A stretch of DNA of 64,000 nt from Phytophthora quininea (taxonomy: Eukaryota; Oomycota; Peronosporomycetes; Peronosporales; Peronosporaceae). The translations under genes were made by a program, and so were the position numbers. A model generated the notes under the pieces. That model was not told the DNA's origin and did no database searches. It saw only the letters and a list, made by a program, of their open reading frames with translations. Positions 42,852 through 53,352 of the stretch are shown in pieces; position 1 is the stretch's first letter; every line of letters starts with the position of its first letter. The stretch lies in assembly GCA_011947345.1 (NCBI GenBank), contig JAAVTG010000586.1:186001-250000 (forward strand). The letters run 5' to 3'.

Positions 42852-45800
42852 TTATGGTTCCTCCTCCATCTTAACAGCAGGGTTTGCATCTGCATCTGCA
42901 TCAGCCACGCCTTGCTCCTTTTTCACAACAGGATCCGACGCCGTCGTCGTAGTTTCCCCATTGCTAGCAACTTGCTGGTTGACTTCTTCTGGGTCTTCTA
43001 AAAGTGCGTTGATTTCCGAAGAGAGGTCAAGAGGCTGGCCGTCAGGACCGGCAGTGAAGGCGAACTCGCGTAGCAAGACCCGTAGCTCCTTTTCATCATC
43101 TAGTAGCAGGCCAAGTTGGGCAATAGGAACTCTGTGCAAAAGCAGCGGGAAAGATGCTGGCTGGATGAGTGCCGCACACTTGACAAAGCCCTTCCACAGC
43201 GCGTCTTCCATCTTCCACACTTTTCTATCCACGAGAATCTCAAGAAGCGAGGCCATATCGCGCTGCAGCGTCGGGTAGGCTGTAACGCTGAGAATGAGCG
43301 TTCGTAGTGACAGCTTGGAGATTTTCTCCTCACGCACCAGCACGCGGCAAACGTGAAGAAGCACGTCTGATGGGAAGGCGTGGCGGTGCTCCACACAGAA
43401 ATTAATGGCATTGATCACCTTCTTTTGCATGGTCGGCTCGCTCTTGAGGTCCACGTGATGTAGTGCCACCAGCAAGTCGATTGGAGCAACAACTTGGGGC
43501 GGCATTGCTTCTAATAACCGTGTAATGGCCACGGACAAGCGAGCTTGAGGCAACGACAGCAACTGTGGTAACAGCGGGAACAAGGTCTCGCCACGGATGC
43601 TAGGAAGGACAGGAATGAGCACTGAGATGGAGTCGGGGATGTGCTCGTGCTTGTGATACAAGTCCAAAATCTGTTGGACTAACTCATCGCCCACCGATGC
43701 GCCGGAGTCGTTAGGGCGACCACGCATGGACAAGATCTGGATGATATGGCACACCAAACCAAGGGCGTTCGACTCGTAGCCGTGAAGCTGGGCGATCACA
43801 TTCACACTCCCACGCTGCTTGAGATGCTTGATGAGCTTTTCAATTGCGCGGAAAACCACCTGGCGAACTGCCTCGGATGCATACGCGTACGTAGACACCA
43901 AGTGCGTCAGCAACGACGGTTTCTTAGCACAAAGAGCCAAGTAGAGCTCCAGTCGACGTAACATCTCCGGCTCGCTGTCCAATGGTTTTGACAGATCTGC
44001 TTCGGATTGAATCTCGTCGGCGTAGACGAGCAGCTCTTGGTTGATCTTCTTTTCGTCAAGAGAAAGTTGCTCCACTTGTTTTTTAACCACTCGTGTCTGT
44101 TACCATTTGCTTCATTGGGAGTGGCTTCCAACATCTTGTGGTCCTCTTCAGTCGACTCGGGCATCGCCTCATCGTCAGCTTGCTTGGCAATGGATTCGTC
44201 AGCTTGTACTGGTTCTCGCAGTGAGTTAACAAATTTAATCGCAAATTCTTCAATGCCACTTTTGAGGGCCTCAAAGCCGTATAGCTGGTTCGCAACACAC
44301 CGAATGGCAGAGTTACGGTAATGCTCGTCTTCATGACAGGTGTAGCGCAACAAAATACGAAGGCACGGTGTCTGGCACGCTTTTCGCTCCTTCGTGAGGT
44401 CGCGCAACAAGGTGATACCGAGCACAATGCCAGTTTTCTCGCTAAATAGTGCAGTGATCACGCGAAGGATTTCCACTGTGATACACGGCAGTTGCGCCAC
44501 CAGATTTCCAAACAACTTTTTATCCGCCGACACAGACAGATCCATCTTCTTGACCAACTCGTCAAAGAAGTATCTGGTGGCTGTTCGATAGATGGTGTAA
44601 TTGGCGTTGCAGTCAAACTCGGTACTGTCGTTCTCCGATGCGTTCAAAGATGGCGAGTCTAGTTGCGCCATCGTTGCGCGAATGTACTCCTGACTGATGA
44701 CATTAGTGGCCAACGTCGAGCGTACGGAATAATCGCCAAGCACAAAGTCCAAAATCTTCTGGTACACAAATGGTAGCTTCGGATCTTCGGCAGAGATAGA
44801 CGCAGGTTTGTTGTTCTCGTCCGTGTTGAGAAGCCACGGACTTGAGGCTAGTCGACATACAACTCCTTCGCGCAAAGATTCGTCACCGCGGATCTTCACC
44901 CCATATTCGTTGTCCAATATCCGAACCAGCGCATCGATAGTCATTTCGTGAAACCACGAAGCATTCTCCGCTTTCAGGTGCACCTGAACGACATTGTCCT
45001 CCGACACAGACACAAGGGGCTCGGCAATCGTCGCAGCATTTTTGGATATCCAGTCACTCACCTCCTCCACCGACACTTCATCGAAAATTGGCACCAGCGC
45101 GGGCTGTTCTTTGTTGTGTGCTTTAAACCTGGGGTCGCGCCGAAGTCGAGGATCACGCATTCGCTTCGCGCTCTTCTCAATTGCCAATGCTGACGAAGGC
45201 GTGGCCAACTTCGCTAGTAGTGCAGACATTCGCGACTTCAAAGCACTCGGCACAAGCTCTAACTTTAAGTTCGGTGGTGCTGGCGTAGGCAGATCCGACG
45301 CAAAGCTCTCCAACACCAGGTTCGCAACTTCCACAGCTTGCATGTTAACAATTCCATCGTGTGTCACTTTTTCTGCAGGGATCGGCGCTGCTGCCGAGCC
45401 AGCGAGGTTCACTCGTCTGCGCTTTGCGTGAGCGTTGGCATTTTCCACGCGTTCAGTAATCGACTGGGCTGCGGTTCGCTTACCAATCCGTGCCCTACGT
45501 AACGACGCTTCTGTGGGCGCGTTCGTGTATCTCCTTCGCTGCTCCTTGCTCTTACTAATTGCCGAAAAGGCTCGCTGGGATGCACCCACCGCAATCAAAA
45601 TGTCCGTCACTTCATCTGCGAATGTCTGCGCGGTAGGGTGGCTGAGCAGCTTGCCCAAGTTCGCAGTCAATGTCTTCTGCACCACTAAGTCCTCCGTCCC
45701 CGGCGTCGCTACTGCTGTCGAAAGAGTCGTCAACCTGGGGATAACATGCGTCATATGCTGAGGTCTCAGAGCTGCCAACAACGACAGCGAGTTCACCGCC

Positions 45801-46603
45801 ACGCACAGCTCTCGTCTGGCCATCGGCAGTTTGTCTTCAGTTTTACTCGTCACCACTCCGCACATACACTTGACCAGGAACACTCCAAACTCCTCCAACT
45901 TTGCCTTGACTAAAATGGAGCCTTTAGACCCATTCAGTTTGTCCAAACTCCACGCGTTCGGCTGGATATTGGATCTCATCGGGTCCCGATACACCGACGA
46001 GTCCTGCGCCGAGCTGAGCAGCATCACGCCGCTTTCCAGAAACTTCCAGGCTCGCAGCCACACTAGACTGCTGCGGTTGCTGTCCTGTTGGGGAGCAATA
46101 GCCACGATATCCGCCGCAGCTTCCAAGCAGCGCGTCGCTGCGTCCCAGGCTCTTCTGGGCTCCATTTCCGCTGAGTTCTCTACCGTCTCGGCTCTTAACG
46201 CCGTCTGGAAGGTCGTATGGAAGCTGCCGAGTGCCAGCTGCAGCGCCAGCGCCACGTTCTTCTCGCTCGAGTGACTCAGCAGCACCACCGCGTGACAGAG
46301 CTCGTAGAGTCCCGCCAAGAGCGCTGCAGCTACGTCCAGCGCGTCGACAGTAGATACTGCCACATTAGCTGCCACCAAAGACGCCTCGCTCGCCACCAAC
46401 TGCAGAATCGACGACACCAACGCGGCGTTGCGCAGCTGCACGATCTGGGACAGCAGAGGGAGCGCCCCACGCAGCACGCGACGCTCGGCGCCCGACGGAT
46501 CGCGATGCAAAGCAATCTCCTCCACGCGACGGAACAGCTCGCTCTGCTCGGCGTTGCTGCGCTGCGCCTGCAGCTGCTCCAGCAGACTCGCCACCTCCTC
46601 CAT
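42852..46603 (-). CDS. SYMPK: Symplekin, scaffold of mRNA 3'-end processing
   Basis: Start ATG at 46603 (MEEVASLLEQLQAQ), about 1,250 aa, no introns seen. The N-terminal third is a HEAT-type helical array (LVASEASLVAANVAVSTVDA; MARRELCVAVNSLSLLAALR), the region that in other eukaryotes binds the Ssu72 phosphatase. A basic linker (RMRDPRLRRDPRF) follows. The C-terminal part is the symplekin C domain (ALIQPASFPLLLHRVPIAQL, LLLDDEKELRVLLREF), with an acidic, lysine-dotted tail. One frame change near 44090 in a run of six A (TTAAAAAACAAG) fits a missing base. Symplekin holds together the CPSF/CstF machinery and the histone pre-mRNA processing complex in the nucleus. Confidence 0.85.
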
Positions 46604-46755
46604 ACTTGCCGGCTACTAACACAATGGTTTTATTATTCCTTAAATAAACCTGTGTCCAAGTTGTAATGTCGAATAACGATACAAAAGCAAGTAGAAAGAC
46701 AATTAATGCCGGACATAGTCGGCTTTACTTATATCCTCCCCAGATTTCAACAAGG
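46604..46755. promoter_or_regulatory. Bidirectional promoter region, symplekin / ARP1
   Basis: Only 152 bp separate the two divergent ATGs. The ARP1 frame is open upstream to 46666, but actin-family similarity begins at [15 protein letters not shown]. Confidence 0.5.
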
Positions 46756-48018
46756 ATGGCGTCGGTGCTGGGCAATCAGCCGCTGGTGATCGACAATGGC
46801 AGCGGCTTGATGAAGGCAGGCTTCGCCGGCGGAGAGACGCCGCAGGTGGTGTTTCCGAGCTTCGTGGGCTCCACCAAGCACACGCGCATGATGCCCGGAG
46901 GCGCCTACGAAGGCGGCGACGTGTTCGTGGGCAACCGCGTGCAGCACCACCGGGGCCTGTTCAAGATCCAGTACGCCATGGAGCACGGCGTGGTGACGGA
47001 CTGGAACTCGATGCACCGCATTTGGCAGCACGTGTACGCCAAGGACATGCTCAACGTGCAGAGCGAGGACCACCCGGTGCTGCTGACAGAGGCGCCGTTG
47101 AACCCCGTGGCCAACCGCCAGCGGGCGGGGAGGTTTTCTTCGAGGCCTTCAATGTGCCGTCCCTCTTTGTGTCTCCCCAGGCTGTGCTGAGTCTCTACGC
47201 GTCGGGGCGGACCACTGGCGTCGTCTTGGACGTCGGCGACGGAGTGGCTCATGTGGTGCCAGTGTACGAAGGCTTCACGTTGCCCCACGCCATCACCAGG
47301 ATGGACATTGCAGGCCGAGATGTGACCCGCCACTTGCAGCTGCTGCTGAGAAGAGCGGGCTATAACTTCCAGACGTCGGCCGAGAGAGAGGTGGTGAGGG
47401 AGATTAAGGAGAAGCTGTGCTACGTGGCCTTTAACCCGACCAAGGAGGAGCAGCTGGAAGCCGAGAAATCGGCCATGGCAGTCAAAGATATGCTAAGTGC
47501 CAAGACCAAGCCAACGAGTGCAAGTGGAGATGATACCTCGGCGTATTACCTACCCGACGGCACGCTGCTCAACGTAAGACTTTTGTTGGGTGGTTTAGGT
47601 CAAGTTTACGGTGTTGACGATGATTTTGTTGGTGTAGATTGGACCGGAGAAGTTCCGTGCGCCGGAAGTGCTGTTCCGACCAGAGATTATCGGCTCGGAA
47701 GCGCGTGGCGTGCATGAGTGTTTGGTGCAAGCCATCATGAAGTCGGATATGGATCTGCGGAAGACGCTCTTCTCGCAGATTATTCTCTCGGGCGGCTCGA
47801 CGCTCTTCCCTGGATTCGGAGACCGTTTGCTGGCTGAAGTGCGCAAGAAGGCGCCCAAGGACATCAAAATCCGCATTTCAGCGCCGCCCACGCGGATTTA
47901 CTCGACATGGATCGGTGGCTCCATTTTGGCTTCGCTTGCTACGTTCAAGAACATGTGGATCACCAAGAGTGAGTACGAGGAGTACGGCGCTTCCATTCTG
48001 CACCGCAAGAATTTGTAA
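46756..48018 (+). CDS. ACTR1: Actin-related protein ARP1 (centractin), one frame break
   Basis: Exons 46756-47573 and 47638-48018 with a 64-nt intron (AAC|GTAAGA...GTGTAG|ATTGG). The sequence carries the actin ATPase phosphate loop [17 protein letters not shown], then [17 protein letters not shown], the second nucleotide loop [32 protein letters not shown] and the C-terminal [16 protein letters not shown]. Features such as [18 protein letters not shown] sequence and the GASILHRKN end place it in ARP1 rather than conventional actin. It is about 399 aa, slightly longer than animal ARP1 because of an insert near [16 protein letters not shown]. The frame breaks near 47127 in a G run (GCGGGCGGGGAGG), fitting one missing G. 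ARP1 forms the dynactin minifilament that links dynein to cargo. Confidence 0.88.
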
Positions 48019-48246
48019 GCGGCGACGGTGGTAGACATGCAGGGTAGCTCGGAAAAATGCTGGTTTGCTTTGATTCTGTCGTTGTTTCATGGTGAAGGGA
48101 GCAAGGTTGCGCTGCCCTTCTGGATCGTAGAAGATGCGGAAGGTAACGCACATTTGAGTTCACTTACGAGACTGCTTGAGAGCAGCTCAAGATGTCTTTG
48201 TATTCTATCCCTAGAAAGCGTGCTGTGTCCTCCAGTACTAGCTGCT

Positions 48247-49931
48247 CTACAACAGCATACCAGCTCGTGCCGCACGCTCCTCCTGCTTCCTGTTCCTTCG
48301 CTTCACCACCACTAGCGAGGCTCCCCAGAGCAGGACACCCCACGAAAGCCAGAGCACAGCAAACAGCAACACGTCACGAAGGCCGTCGTGGTCTTCCGAG
48401 CAGCGAGGGTTGAGCTTTGCTTCACCGTCGATCTCCACCGTACCGCAGTGCGGAGCCCACGAATCCTTAATAGCACCGAGGATAATCGGAGACGGTACGT
48501 CTCCAAGCGCGTGGATGATCAGCGTGTTCGCAGCGACCGCCATGGACCGACGAGACTCGGGGAACAGTTCCAGCACAGCGATCGTTTCTGGCACCGACAG
48601 TGCGCACATGCAGAACAGACACAGCGTAAGGAAGACCAGACACGCCATCTTGGTGCTGGCAAACGCCACCATAATGACGCCGAACACCACTGAGGCGACC
48701 ATGAAGTAGAAGAGAGCACGGACTGAGAGCAGTAGGCGACGGCCGATCGCGTCCGGCGCCTTCTTCGCCAAGTATCGACCAGCAGACCACCCAGAGGCGT
48801 ACCGATGGTGCCGGTAATGGCAACGAGGCCGCCAAACATCAGAGACACGGTGGTCTCACTCTCGAATAACCCGAGGCCGATGAATATGGCCGGACTGAAG
48901 GTGCTCATCGCCGCCAGCGAGAACGTGTAGGCCGCGTGTCCGAGAATGATCAGCATGAACGGGACGGAGCTGAAGATTTGCCACCACTCAACCATGAACG
49001 ACGGCTTGGGCACGTGCAGGTTCTTGTCGTTGGCTTCCAGGAACGCAGTGGCGCTCCCCTTTGCTTCCTCTTCGGGCGTATTGGGCATCACGATCACGCT
49101 TCCTGGCTTGTCTTCGGTAATCCGGTCAGGGTCCGCATCGCTCGTGGGGACCTGGTTGAGCTCCTCCGGAATGATCACCAGACAACAGACCACGAATCCA
49201 ACCATGAGAATGCCCTCCAGGTAGTAGGCACCAGCCCACCCGAGTCCCGAGTTGGCGAAGATGGAGCCGTAGATGTAGCCGAGCGCCGTGCCGACTGTGA
49301 TGGAGGCCAAGTACACGCCCAGATACAGCGATCGCTTAGCTGGCGGTGCGAACCGGTTGATAAAGGGCGTGGCCGTGCACTGGAACGAAGCCTCGCCGAC
49401 GCCGCTCACTAAGCGACCGATGATCAGCACGTAGTAGCTGTCTGCAGCTTGAGCGATGCCGCAGATGACCACGGCAACGATCCAGACGCTCATGCCTAGC
49501 GCAATGATGCGGAAAGGTCTGTGCGTGAGAGCGAAGTAGCCGAACACGATAGAGAAGACCGAGTAGCTGGCAATGAAGGCAGAGGTGAGCAGCCCAAAGT
49601 AGACCGACTGCTTGAGCACACTCACGCCGAGCGTGTCGGTGATGAACTGGTTGAACTTCTCGGGCGCGCCTGGAATGATGCCGCGGTCGATGTAGTTGAG
49701 CAGGTTGATGCAGCATAGCAGCACGATAGCGCCTTGCTTGCCAACTTGGCGCATGGTCGCGTTCTTCTCGCTGGAACTCAAAAGTGGCTGCGACAGCAGC
49801 GTCTCGGACTCGTCGGCGGAGTCTTCCGTGTCGCGAGCGCTGTGGGCCACGGGTGCGAACGCAGAGACTTGCGGTGTGATCCCCATGAGCGCTGAGTGTT
49901 CGCCCGCGCCAGCCGGTCTCCCCGTCGACAT
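48247..49931 (-). CDS. Spinster-like major facilitator transporter, one frame break
   Basis: Start ATG at 49931 (MSTGRPAGAGEHSALMG); the frame is open further up only through a GTG. An acidic soluble N-terminus precedes about 12 membrane segments: IVLLCCINLLNYIDRG opens TM1, with the spinster-type NYIDRGIIPGA motif. GRLVSGVGEASFQCTATPFI and GYIYGSIF follow, then a large cytosolic loop rich in D/E/P, then TM7-12. Near 48775 the frame shifts (VDTW versus YLAKKAPDAIGRR), fitting one missing base. The last four TM segments lie in the second frame, ending with basic VVVKRRNRKQEERAARAG. Spinster proteins export sphingosine phosphate or lysophospholipids, often from lysosomes; the substrate here is inferred only from family. 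Confidence 0.8.
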
Positions 49932-50323
49932 CCAGAGCTCTGGAAGGAGGGAGCGGTCTTGGGGATTGTATGCCGCACTTGATCTCAGTAACGGCGCGTA
50001 CCGCGGAGCTGTCACGGGGTGACAGCGAAATGGCGCAAAGCTGGTCGCGCCGGCGACAAAATGGACGAGATTGACTGAGCTTTGAGCAGGCAGATCCCGT
50101 GAGCGAGCTCCAGCAGGTGAGCAACGACCTCACATGGCTCCGCTCTTGCTTGCTGCAACGTGGATTGCATGCCGATCGCACCGACAAACACAGGCCGGAC
50201 CAGTCGGCAGTGCAACCAGAGCAAGTGCCCTGGAACCGTATCGCGGAATTGAACTTGGCGAGCATGACAAACATACTAGTACTTGGAAAACGCTGTACTA
50301 GTTCAGGATTAATTAATCGTTGA
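49932..50323. other. Intergenic region
   Basis: About 390 bp between two minus-strand genes. It includes the upstream region of the transporter. No feature recognised. Confidence 0.3.
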
Positions 50324-51391
50324 CTACCGGTAGCAATGGCGAGCAAGGTAGACGGCCAGGCCCTCACATCGGAAAAACTTTGTCGATCTCGTCGTCGGGC
50401 ACTCCATCCTTGCGCAGCGACGCACGTTGCCGCAGTAACTATTTGCTTGTTGGCGACAAAGCTCGACGGTAATTTTACGCAAAGCGTGCTCGTGCTGCTG
50501 GACGTCGACCTTCTTCAAAACAACATTGACCTTCTTCAGATCAACGTCGATCTCCTTCAGATCGACATCACACCCGCGCGAGGCAGCGTCAAGCCCACGT
50601 AGAGCGACTTCGCATTTGGCCAGCTCCTCCTACCTCAGCTCCTCCGTTTCCAAAGTGATGCGCGAGAGCTCCTTGGCACAACCCACCGCGGTTTCTTCGA
50701 GCTGCAGTTGAGTCTTCTCCGAAACCGAGGACTCCACTTCATGCTGGAGACGGTTGAAGCCGTCACTGCACCACTGCAGCCGTGTGCGCTGGACAGAGTT
50801 GGAAGGCTTTGGCGTCCCAGTTGTCAATGTCGTATCGGGCCCTGAACAATGGCGGGGCAGAGGCCCCTCCGAGCCAACAGCGTCCCCAATATCACTGTCG
50901 TCTCCAACGTCGCCGTCGTCGCTGCTTCCCACTGGATCGACGACCGCCGCGGGATTATCTTGGGAGCCGCTGCCAGCGTTGTAGACAAATGCCGACACCC
51001 CACCAGCGAAAGTGAATTGGCAGAAGGTCGGCACCAGCTCTTGATAGTGGGGACACAGGGCTCGAACTCTCGTCTCAACTCGACTGCCATAGGCCCCAAC
51101 CAGAAAGTAATCCGGCCGGACTTGGATGTCGCTCAACCACTTCCTCGCAGCGACGTACTGCCCCTCGATGAACGAAACCTTAGCGCGCACACCCGTCTCC
51201 GTCCGGGTGAGTATTCCTTCGACTGTCAACTCCGCGAGAATTTGTCCAGTTGCAGCCTTCTGGTCCCCGAGTCTCCAGTTGCAGTAGTTGCCCGGAGTTT
51301 TCAGCCACGCCACTAGGACGTCCATGGACGACAGACCGTCGAGGCGGACGTTGTCCGTGTTCCAACAAGACCGTCGGCCAGCCCTACTCAT
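50324..51391 (-). CDS. Oomycete lineage-specific repeat-family protein with coiled coil, one frame break
   Basis: Start ATG at 51391. The first approximately 110 residues (MDVLVAWLKTPGNYCNWRLG ... IEGQYVAARKWLSD) form a helical W-rich unit resembling the Myb/SANT-like DNA-binding domain often found in oomycete and plant transposon-derived multigene families. An acidic linker (DDGDVGDDSDIGD) and a long coiled coil follow. At 50630 a TAG closes the frame, but the neighbouring frame continues the coiled coil (ELAKCEVALRGLDAASRG), crosses three 21-bp repeats and ends at 50324 after a Cys/Arg-rich tail. One missing base near 50635 explains this. Possibly a domesticated transposon gene; function unknown. 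Confidence 0.5.
50504..50566 (-). repeat. Three 21-bp direct repeats encoding coiled-coil heptads
   Basis: Units at 50504-50524, 50525-50545 and 50546-50566 differ at a few positions. On the minus strand each encodes a heptad of the form (V/I)D(V/L)K-type residues (DLKEIDV, DLKKVNV, LKKVDV). The period equals two turns of a coiled coil, so the repeat number directly sets coil length. Confidence 0.75.
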
Positions 51392-51557
51392 GAGCGAGCT
51401 CTTTGCAAAATAAATAAAAGCGGCCTGCGGCGATCACTTGGGACCAGGATGCTACAGTTGGGCAGGTAGGAATGGTTCATAGCTGCCGATGTTTCCACCT
51501 TTGCTTAGCAGGGTCTCAACGTACTCCATACAAATAGTATTGGCATACCATTAGACC

Positions 51558-52565
51558 ATGGCGTGGAGCAGCGACGAGGAGGTGGGACCGAGCGTGGCGA
51601 CGCAGCCGTCGCTGGCGTGCTCGGCCGAGAGCGTCAAGGTGCTGGTGACGCTGCTCAACTGCCTCGTGCAGGGCAAGCGCGACCAGCGGGTGCGGTGCGA
51701 CGTGGACAAGCGCGGGTTGCTGTTCACGGCCGTGTCGAGGGGCAAGTCGCTGCAGCTCAAGACGTCCATGGGGCGCGAGCTGTTCGAGCGCTACGAGTTC
51801 GGGGCCACGCAGGACGAGGACGAGGACGCCCAGCTGAGCTTCGCACTCAACGTGACGCTGCTCGTCGAGTGTCTGAGCATGTTCGGGCCGGCGGCTCTGC
51901 CCACCACGTCGCTACGAATGACGTACGAGCCAGAGGTGAGGGACCACAGCCGCAATGGACAGGGAGCAAAGGCTAACGGCGGGTTGATGTGGTTGTAGAG
52001 TGCCAGTCTGCTGCTGGTAGTGGAGGACAGCGGTGTCATGTGCGAGTGCTCAATCCAAGTATTGGAGCACGAAGGCGGAGACTTGGGGCAGCTGGAATTC
52101 GAGACGGCGTTCGAGAATTCGGCGGTGGTGGGGCGCTGCATCATGCGGTCCGAGCCGCTGCGAGACGCCTTCGCAGAGCTCTACGACCTGCCCAGTGCCG
52201 CCAGCGTGACCATCGCCATGGCGGACGCCAACCCGCGGGATCGGACGGCCAAGTGTCTGAGTTTGAGCGCCACGTCCGAGACGGGCTCTTGCGAGATCGA
52301 CTTCGCGCCGACGTCGACTGCGTTCATCGAGTTCTCGTGCGCTGCGGACGAGGACGACGACAGCGGCAGTTGTGCAGCCACATTTCACGTCGCGGTGCTG
52401 CAGCAAGCGTTCAAGGCGCTCGCACACTCGGATGAGACTTTCTTGCGGATGAACGGGGACGGCTTCCTGTCTATCCAGCACATGATCGAGAGCGGAGCCG
52501 GCGACAAAGCGTTCGTGGACGCGTTGATCAGCCCTGAAGACACGTCGATTTCGTACTCTGTGTAA
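51558..52565 (+). CDS. RAD1: RAD1, 9-1-1 checkpoint clamp subunit
   Basis: Exons 51558-51935 and 51999-52565 with a 63-nt intron (GAG|GTGAGG...TTGTAG|AGT); 314 aa, no frame breaks. The PCNA-like double fold is visible as LACSAESVKVLVTLLNCL, RCDVDKRGLLFTAVSRGKSLQ, ASLLLVVEDSGVMCECSI, CIMRSEPLRDAFAELYDLP and the C-terminal FLSIQHMIES. Length and order fit Rad1/Rad17 proteins. With RAD9 and HUS1 it forms the clamp loaded at DNA damage that activates ATR signalling in the nucleus. The other two subunits are not in this window. Confidence 0.85.
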
Positions 52566-52650
52566 GAGGCGGCGATCTCCTCACCAGTTGGAGACGAACG
52601 GCTTTACATTAACACGAAGGTTCTTGACGAGACCTGCCTTCCACGGTATT

Positions 52651-53320
52651 TTACGCCAGCGACAGCAGACGCTCGGAACTCGGAGACGGACGCAGCATAG
52701 GCACTGGGACGCGCATGTTTCGGACGAGTCTGCGCATGCGAACCACCGCAGGCATCGCTGCCAATGTGACGGTCCAGCGAACAGGAGTCAGGGCCTTGTA
52801 GATGGAGAACGTGAGGATGAAGGAGCCGACAGAGTCCGCCGCCAAAGAGTCTGAAAAGCCCAAAATCAGCAGCGCAGCGGATACAGCGACCCCACTCGCG
52901 ATGCCAGCGTAGATGGATCCGAACCATAGCACCGACAGAACCGAGTGTGTGCAGATACCGACCATGCCGTACTCGAACACGAAGGCTTCGATCTGCTCTC
53001 GCCACGAGGGGAGTGCTCCTCTCCTTGTCTTGGGACTTCACTGCCTTCACTTCTCTGCAGAAGCTTGACAGTTATGGATAGAGAAGAAGACATGTAGAAA
53101 GGAAGACTGACCTGGGAAGATGCCGTCGCTTCTACCAAGGGAGCGATCTCGTCGAACTCGTACGCGAGAGCTCTGCCAAGTATGACAAGGTGAGATGATT
53201 GTCAAAGCGTCGATGGTAGAGATGATCGAGAAGACTTTACCTCGCTTCCATTCGAGGAGCCATCGCTGAGCGCCCCTCGCTTTGACGAGTCTGGGAATGG
53301 TGGAAAAACGACGAGCACAT
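52651..53320 (-). CDS. FAM210/DUF1279-like membrane protein, one frame break
   Basis: Exons 53320-53241, 53172-53112 and 53054-52651, with introns of 68 and 57 nt. The first two exons give a short soluble N-terminus (MCSSFFHHSQTRQSEGRSA ... YEFDEIAPLVEATASSQ). Exon 3 enters in a frame that must change by one missing base near 53010 to reach EYGMVGICTHSVLSVLWFGS. From there, two membrane helices and the KALTPVRWTVTLAAMPAVVR ending match the DUF1279/FAM210 pattern (two helices with a conserved P-x-R after the second). FAM210 proteins sit in the mitochondrial inner membrane. Here no clear presequence is visible, so localisation is open. The start is only 32 bp from the divergent gene at 53353. 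Confidence 0.55.
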
Positions 53321-53352
53321 GGATATGGACGCCTAGAAACGATCCTGTTGCC

